Positions 11,370-16,111 of a DNA stretch of 16,111 nucleotides are shown in pieces. Origin of the DNA: an uncultured Planctomycetia bacterium (lineage in GTDB: Bacteria; Planctomycetota; UBA1135; GCA-002686595); the NCBI GenBank assembly GCA_937952135.1, contig CALFYL010000035.1:1-16111 (forward strand). The letters are read 5' to 3'. Under the pieces are notes generated by a model. It ran no database searches and was not told the origin of the DNA. It worked only from the letters and a program-made list of their open reading frames with translations. Each line of letters starts with the position of its first letter. The first letter of the stretch is position 1. The position numbers were made by a program, and so were the translations under genes.

Positions 11370-14300
11370 CTAGTGCGAGTACGCCAGCCCGAAGCTGTCG
11401 AGCACCGGGGTCGCGCCCGTGAGCGGATCGCACACGAACGAGAGCCGGGCCTGGACGAAGCGCGCGCCGTCGAGGGCGGCCACGTTCGAACGCCAGGTTG
11501 CGTCAGCGACGTTCGGGAAGAACGCAGGGACAAAGGCTTCGCTCGAGGGCAGGCCGAGCTGGGTCAGTTGGGCCGACGTGTAGCCGTCGCCGTACGAGTC
11601 GTAGCGAGTCGCGTCGAGCCAGTTCGCGGTGCTCGTGCTCGAGATCGCGCTCGCGCCTCGGAAAGCGGCGACGACGCCGGTGCCGAGGGGCGGTCCGTTG
11701 GCGAAGTCGAGCAGCAGCGGCGCGAACTGCGTCTGCGAGGACAGCGCGTCGATCCAGCGCGTGTGCATGCGCGACACGCGCACCACGAAATCCGCCTGCC
11801 CGTAGTACACAACGTTGTCGGCGGGCATGGTCGGAGCGCCGTTCGTCGGATTGATTCCGCCGCTGGCGACGTTCGCGTTGTCGGGGTCGACGAGCGTCAC
11901 CGCGCCGGTCAGCGGATTCACGCCGCCGCTCGAGTACGCCCGGAAGAACGGCCGCGCCGACGAGTTGATGGCGATGGCGATCGAGAAGCTGTTGAGTCCG
12001 TTCGCGCCCGCGTCCGGATAGGTCCGGAACTCCGTGAGCAGCGGCAAGCCGATCGTCGGCGCCTTGTTCGCCGGGTAGAAGCCCTTGTCGGAGGCGCCCG
12101 CACCGACGATCTGTTGCAGCCGCCCGGTGTCGGCGCCCGTCCCGTTGGGCGCGCCGACTACCTGCTTCGACGTGTCGCGCCACGTCCAGTAGCTGAACTG
12201 CGACGGAGCGACGCCGCGGTTCAGCGGATAGGGCGCGATCACGTCGCCGGACGGACTGACGGCCGCGTCGGCGGGATTGACCGCGTAGCCGCGCGCCTTG
12301 GGGTGCACGACGGTCAGCGGATCGTCCGTCGGAGAGCTCACGTTGTTCGCGAAGCTCGTCACCACCCCCGAGGCTGGGTAGGTCGGCAGCAGACCAAAGT
12401 CGAGCGCCTCGTCGGGCAGATAACGCGAGTGCGCGAGCGAGATCTGGAACTGCGTGAAGTTGTCGGCGACCAGCTGGCCGTTGGACGGCCGCCACCACAG
12501 ACCTTCGACGTCCAGATTGTGCGTCGCATCGTCGCGCAGGCCGAAGCCGACGTCCGAGTAGCGCCACACACTCATCGACTTCGAGCCAAACGGCGAGAGC
12601 GGCGTCTGCACCGTGACGCTCGGCAGCGTCTGCATCGCTCCGACCGTCGGCGAGGTCGCGTCCACCGGCGCCGAGAAGCGCGTGACGGCGCGCGGGAGCA
12701 AGTGCCCTTGCAACAGGTCGTAGAGCACCTGTCCGCGCAGATCGCTGCGGCCGTCGCCGTCCTCGTCGGTGCTCGCGAAGCGCAGCACGATGCCGGCGCT
12801 CAACTGCGTCGCCGCCGCCGGCGCGAGCGTGAAGTCCGCGAGCGGCGGATCGTCCGCTAGCGCGTTGCCCGCGAGGTCGCGGATCAGCGCGCCGTCGAGG
12901 TCGACGCTGTACAGCTCGGCGACGCCTTGCGAGTGCGAGAGCGGCAACTGCGGCTGGAACGTGAAGCGGGTCAAGCTCGCATCGGGTGCGACCGAGCCGA
13001 CGACGAACTCGTCGAGCGGCGAGAGGGCCGCGCCGCGACGCACGCGGAACGAATCGAAGGGCCGCACGCTCGCCGGATCGATGGCCTCGTCGAAACGAAC
13101 TCGGATCGACGCGTTCGGGGAGACCTGGCCCACGGGCAACGCGCCCGCCGGCGGCGAGAAGCGCAGCGCGCATTCGGCGCGTTGGCCGAGCACGGGCGTC
13201 CACGGCGTCGTGTACCTCGCCGCGGTGCGCCCGAAGGTCGCCGGCGAGCCTTGAACGATGCGGATACGCACGAAGGTCGTCGTCACCGACAGCACCTGCG
13301 CGACGTGCGTCGTGCTCTCGATGACATCGCCCGGCCGGCGCCGAACCGCGCACCCTTCGGTGGGGAAGCGCACGAGCACGTCGAATTCGTCGGCCGGCGC
13401 GCCCGCGGGATGCACGACTTTGGTGAGCGTGCAGTCGACGTCGAGGAGCAGCCGCGGCGGCGTCGTGTCGGCCATGAAACCCGCGTACAGGTCGCCCGTG
13501 TCGCCGCTCGCGCCGCCCGAACGGAAGGCGCGCACGACGTCGCGCGCCGGCGATGCGAGGTCGAGGCTCCCGCTCGTTCGCGCCGACACCGTTGCGCCGC
13601 TCGCGTTGCGCAGGAGACCTTCGCCCGAGCTCGAGTGCGTCGCGATGCGCAAGCCCGCGTTCGCGCGCGCCACCGAGCGCGCCGCCGGCAGACCGACGCG
13701 TTCGCCGTTCGCGCGGGGATCGATCAGCACGCGCGTCGAATGGAACACTCCTCCGCGCAGTCCGCCGTGGCTCGGCGCGGCCCACACGCGCGCGGGAAGG
13801 ACTTCGTCGAGCTGCTCGCCGCCGACCAACTTCACACTGCGCGCGTCGACGGTGCTCGCGTCGAGCAGATCGTCGAAGTTCACGGCCAGCACCGCGTTGC
13901 GCGGCACGCGGCTGAAAGGCGGCAGCTCGCGCGCTTCGAAACTCTTGTCGTCGAGCGTTTCGCACGCGGCCTCGGCGCGCGCGAGCGCGGCGTCGAACTC
14001 GGGCGATCCGAAGGCGTGCAGGATCGTGAGCGTTTCGCCGCGCGTGGCGAGGTTCGCTTCGAGAGCGAAATCGACGCCATCGCTGGCGATGCTCTCGCCG
14101 ATCAACACGTCGCGCAGGCGCAGCGTGCGGGCTTCCTTCGCGGAGTCGAGGGAGTGCACGTCGACCAGCCGGCCCCATCGGACGTCGACCAGCGAAACGC
14201 TCGGCGCCTCGCCCGCTCGGTGCGGGGTCGCCACGAACGACGTCCCGCCCACGGTGTCCGGCGGCGCGGCCAGTGCGCGGCGAGCGACCGTTCCTTCATG

Positions 14301-14399
14301 CTCCGTCGTGGCCTCCCAGTCGGCGCCGTCGCAACTGGTCGCCGCCAAAGCTGCACCTGTGAACAGGGCCAGCCAAGAGTTCTGCCGAATCTGCCGCAT
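11370..14399 (-). CDS. Large lipoprotein with Big_5-type Ig-like domains
   Basis: The start at 14399 is chosen because GGAGG lies 7 bases upstream on the minus strand; an in-frame ATG two codons earlier (14405) abuts that motif and is less likely. The 1009-aa product has a lipoprotein-like signal (MRQIRQNSWLALFTGAALAA) with a candidate lipid Cys at 23 (the -3 residue is Ala, a non-classical lipobox). Two segments resemble bacterial Ig-like domain 5: ~160-230 (PPFSRVPRNAVLAVNFDDLLDAST...) and ~412-525 (FSPPAGALPVGQVSPNASIRVRFDEAIDPASV...). DTTPPRLLLDVDC (~311-323) marks another beta-rich unit. The C-terminal ~450 residues are beta-rich, with no assigned domain, ending SGATPVLDSFGLAYSH-like (GATPVLDSFGLAYSH). 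Probably a surface or outer-membrane-anchored structural protein; no enzyme motif seen. Confidence 0.88.
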   Translation of the reverse strand: MRQIRQNSWLALFTGAALAATSCDGADWEATTEHEGTVARRALAAPPDTVGGTSFVATPHRAGEAPSVSLVDVRWGRLVDVHSLDSAKEARTLRLRDVLIGESIASDGVDFALEANLATRGETLTILHAFGSPEFDAALARAEAACETLDDKSFEARELPPFSRVPRNAVLAVNFDDLLDASTVDARSVKLVGGEQLDEVLPARVWAAPSHGGLRGGVFHSTRVLIDPRANGERVGLPAARSVARANAGLRIATHSSSGEGLLRNASGATVSARTSGSLDLASPARDVVRAFRSGGASGDTGDLYAGFMADTTPPRLLLDVDCTLTKVVHPAGAPADEFDVLVRFPTEGCAVRRRPGDVIESTTHVAQVLSVTTTFVRIRIVQGSPATFGRTAARYTTPWTPVLGQRAECALRFSPPAGALPVGQVSPNASIRVRFDEAIDPASVRPFDSFRVRRGAALSPLDEFVVGSVAPDASLTRFTFQPQLPLSHSQGVAELYSVDLDGALIRDLAGNALADDPPLADFTLAPAAATQLSAGIVLRFASTDEDGDGRSDLRGQVLYDLLQGHLLPRAVTRFSAPVDATSPTVGAMQTLPSVTVQTPLSPFGSKSMSVWRYSDVGFGLRDDATHNLDVEGLWWRPSNGQLVADNFTQFQISLAHSRYLPDEALDFGLLPTYPASGVVTSFANNVSSPTDDPLTVVHPKARGYAVNPADAAVSPSGDVIAPYPLNRGVAPSQFSYWTWRDTSKQVVGAPNGTGADTGRLQQIVGAGASDKGFYPANKAPTIGLPLLTEFRTYPDAGANGLNSFSIAIAINSSARPFFRAYSSGGVNPLTGAVTLVDPDNANVASGGINPTNGAPTMPADNVVYYGQADFVVRVSRMHTRWIDALSSQTQFAPLLLDFANGPPLGTGVVAAFRGASAISSTSTANWLDATRYDSYGDGYTSAQLTQLGLPSSEAFVPAFFPNVADATWRSNVAALDGARFVQARLSFVCDPLTGATPVLDSFGLAYSH

Positions 14400-14505
14400 G
14401 ACCATCCCTCCGCGTGTCGCGATCGAATGCGAGCCAGCGTCCGTCCGCCCGACGCGCCGATCTCCATTCTCGTGGCTGAGTCGGCCTGCGCCGCTCGACT
14501 CCACC

Positions 14506-14523
14506 GTACCGCAAGTGCGGGAC
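14506..14523 (-). terminator. Weak hairpin after the RNA methyltransferase gene
   Basis: GTACCGC (14506-14512) and GCGGGAC (14517-14523) pair with one mismatch around AAGT, 22 bases past the methyltransferase stop on the minus strand. It is short and without a T-run, so it is only a possible terminator before the lipoprotein gene. Confidence 0.3.
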
Positions 14524-14545
14524 CGGCCCGTCGACTCAACCGCGT

Positions 14546-15709
14546 TCACGCACTAGCGCGCGGGATCTCGCCGGTAACGAGTTCGCACTCGAGCCCGCCG
14601 TTGAGCACCGGCGTGACCGTGGCGCCGGGCAACGCGAGCGTGGTCGCAAGCTGGTCCCGCAATCCGAGCAGGCCGTAGTGGTAGCCGCCGCATTTCGCGC
14701 GAAGTCGCTCGCCGAGTGTGCGGTGCAGCACTTGCGCGGCGCGCTGGTCGGCCACGCGCTCGCCGTAGGGCAAGTTCGAGACGATCCACGCGTTCCAACC
14801 GCGCTTGAAGTCGAACTCGAGGCCGTTTCCGACGTCGAACTCGATGCGCTGCGCGACTCCGGCGCTCGCGGCGTTCTCCAGCGCGCCCGACACCGAGGCC
14901 GGGTCCCAGTCGCGCCCGCGCAGGATCGACTTCGCCGCCGGTTTCGCTTGCGCGCGCGCTTCGTCGCGCAGCTTGCGCCAGCCCGCCGCATCGTGGCCGA
15001 GCCAGCGCTCGAAACCGAAACGCTCGCGAAACTGGCCCGGCGCGATGTTGCTCGCGAGCAGCGCGGCCTCGATCAGCACGGTGCCCGAGCCGCAAAACGG
15101 ATCCACGAGCGGTGCGCGGCGATCCCAGCCCGAGAGCATCACGAGCGCGGCGCCGAGCGTCTCCGACAGCGGCGCGCGACCTTGGAACTTGCGCCAGCCG
15201 CGCTTGTGAAGCGAGTCGCCGGAGGTGTCGACGAGCACCGTGACGCGGTTGCGGAACACGTGCAGGTACACGCTCAAGTCCGGGTCGTCCTTGTCGACCG
15301 CGGGGCGAGTTCCGCCGCCCGTGCGCAGCGCGTCGACGATCGCATCCTTGGCGCGCTGCGCGAGAAACAGCGTGTGGTCGAGCTCCGAATCGCTCGTGTG
15401 CGCGTCTACCGCGAGCGAGCCCTCGGGGCGCAGGAAACGCGACCACTCGACGCTCTTCACGCCGTCGTAGAGCTCGTCGGAGGTCGTCGCTTCGAAGCGC
15501 GCGAGGCGCATGAGCACTCGCACGGCGGTGCGCAGCCACAGATTCGCGCGCCACGCGTCGCGCATCGAACCCTCGAAGTAGACGCCTCCGACCTGGCGCT
15601 CGACCTTCGAGAGCCCGAGCTGCTTGACCTCCTCGTGCAGCAGCGGCTCGAGCCCGGGCGCGCAGGTGACGAAGAAACGCTCGCGCGGTTTCGTTGCCGG
15701 GGCGCTCAC
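14546..15709 (-). CDS. THUMP-domain class I SAM-dependent rRNA methyltransferase (RlmL/YpsC-like)
   Basis: The start is GTG at 15709, overlapping the upstream gene's stop as GTGA; the family begins near ERFFVTCAPGLEPLLHEEV. The 387-aa length fits stand-alone YpsC-type proteins; E. coli RlmKL is about twice as long because a second methyltransferase is fused. Residues ~10-165 contain the ferredoxin-like/THUMP RNA-binding part (GGVYFEG, 41-47; LSVYLHVFRNRVTVLVDTSG, 145-164; LHKRGWRKF, 167-175). Residues ~178-385 are the Rossmann methyltransferase: SAM motif I DPFCGSGTVLIEAALLASNI (203-222) and the catalytic NLPYGER (312-318), where family members usually have NPPY. Expected reaction: N2-methylation of a guanosine in 23S rRNA, inferred from family. 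Translational coupling with the upstream exonuclease-like gene suggests shared RNA metabolism. Confidence 0.9.
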   Translation of the reverse strand: MSAPATKPRERFFVTCAPGLEPLLHEEVKQLGLSKVERQVGGVYFEGSMRDAWRANLWLRTAVRVLMRLARFEATTSDELYDGVKSVEWSRFLRPEGSLAVDAHTSDSELDHTLFLAQRAKDAIVDALRTGGGTRPAVDKDDPDLSVYLHVFRNRVTVLVDTSGDSLHKRGWRKFQGRAPLSETLGAALVMLSGWDRRAPLVDPFCGSGTVLIEAALLASNIAPGQFRERFGFERWLGHDAAGWRKLRDEARAQAKPAAKSILRGRDWDPASVSGALENAASAGVAQRIEFDVGNGLEFDFKRGWNAWIVSNLPYGERVADQRAAQVLHRTLGERLRAKCGGYHYGLLGLRDQLATTLALPGATVTPVLNGGLECELVTGEIPRASA

Positions 15710-16111
15710 GGACGCGGCTCGAGGTTCGAGTGGGGGACGAGCCACTCGTAGAACTTCTCGCGCCGCATCGGCTCGGCCATCCACGACGTGTCGGGCAGCG
15801 GGCGGTTCAGCAGCGCGCGCACGCGTTCGAGCTTCGGCATCGGCTCCGAGCTCACGCCGCCCTTCTTCGTGCGCCAACGCACCTCGCCGAGCTCGACGAT
15901 GCGCGCGACGACGCGTTCGGTGATCTGGCAGTCGCCGGCGACGTACTCCAGCACCTTCGCGTGGTGGCCGGCGGCCCATTCCTTGGGCGCATCGGCGCCG
16001 TGCATGAGCTTCTTCTGCTCGATGCCGAGCCCCTCCGCCACCGCTGCGAGCCCGACCGGGAAGCCGCGCTGCACCACGAACTGGAACATCGGGTCGTACA
16101 GGTCGAGCGCG
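15706..16111 (-). CDS. 3'-5' exonuclease-like (RNase H fold, DEDD) protein, C-terminal part
   Basis: The gene runs off the right edge; only ~135 C-terminal residues are visible, so the true start is outside the window. The visible part begins ALDLYDPMFQFVV, continues GFPVGLAAVAEGLGI, KLMHGADAPKEW and then AKVLEYVAGDCQITERVVARI. The order matches the back half of DEDD-family exonuclease or YprB-like RNase H domains: an L.D...(F) strand, a GL..LA segment and a final YxxxD-type motif (YVAGD). The catalytic DxE motif would be upstream. The last ~55 residues (WRTKKGG ... MRREKFYEWLVPHSNLEPRP) are outside that domain. The stop TGA overlaps the methyltransferase GTG by four bases. The assignment is from residue pattern only and could be wrong in detail. 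Confidence 0.68.
   Translation of the reverse strand, partial: ALDLYDPMFQFVVQRGFPVGLAAVAEGLGIEQKKLMHGADAPKEWAAGHHAKVLEYVAGDCQITERVVARIVELGEVRWRTKKGGVSSEPMPKLERVRALLNRPLPDTSWMAEPMRREKFYEWLVPHSNLEPRP

Noticed and set aside
11503..14178. 891-aa minus-strand frame overlapping the Big_5 lipoprotein
   Set aside because: Almost entirely Arg-rich; it is a frame-shifted shadow of the lipoprotein gene.

Overview
The window is very GC-rich and reads as chromosomal DNA of a planctomycete-type bacterium. This placement is inference. It rests on a secreted FG-GAP/VCBS protein whose last ~140 residues form a Cys/Trp/Gly-rich tail typical of Planctomycetota surface proteins, on a secreted HEAT-repeat protein with a W..WWEYN motif and a Pro/Gly/Ser-rich linker, on a large Big_5-type lipoprotein, and on a phosphatase fused to a haem c domain. 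Intact genes fill most of the window. There is one tRNA and no rRNA, CRISPR array or recognisable insertion sequence.

Left part, minus strand (18-4128). From right to left: a P-loop ATPase of the archaeal-ATPase/DUF234 type (4128-2743), translationally coupled through TGATG to a small two-CxxC protein (2743-2399); a periplasmic lipoprotein joining a Cys-based phosphatase domain to a C-terminal CxxCH haem site (2256-1288); a BrxA/BrxB-family bacilliredoxin (1145-732); an uncharacterised 154-aa protein (638-174); and tRNA-Leu(UAG) (102-18). Strong GC hairpins separate several of these genes.

Middle part (4129-9824). A palindrome carrying a TATAAT on each strand sits between the ATPase gene and a divergent secreted HEAT-repeat protein (4466-6679). 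Just beyond that gene lies a wrecked locus of the same layout: a minus-strand remnant of a different ATPase (AAA_14/DUF4143-like, Walker A still readable) and a plus-strand remnant of a HEAT paralogue that still ends in the same C-terminus and the same type of terminator. Next come the FG-GAP protein (7821-9380) and a small conserved protein (9564-9824).

Right part (9825-16111). A two-gene operon encodes a nucleotidyltransferase-fold protein and an XRE helix-turn-helix protein with a 4-base overlap. It lies behind a promoter whose -35 hexamer sits inside an inverted repeat, and it looks like an autoregulated toxin-antitoxin or related regulatory module. It converges, across a strong hairpin, on a 1009-aa Big_5 lipoprotein gene. 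To the right of that, on the minus strand, are a THUMP-domain rRNA methyltransferase and the 3' end of a gene resembling a DEDD 3'-5' exonuclease, overlapping by GTGA.

The two most interesting units are the divergent ATPase/HEAT locus with its decayed second version, and the nucleotidyltransferase-XRE pair.
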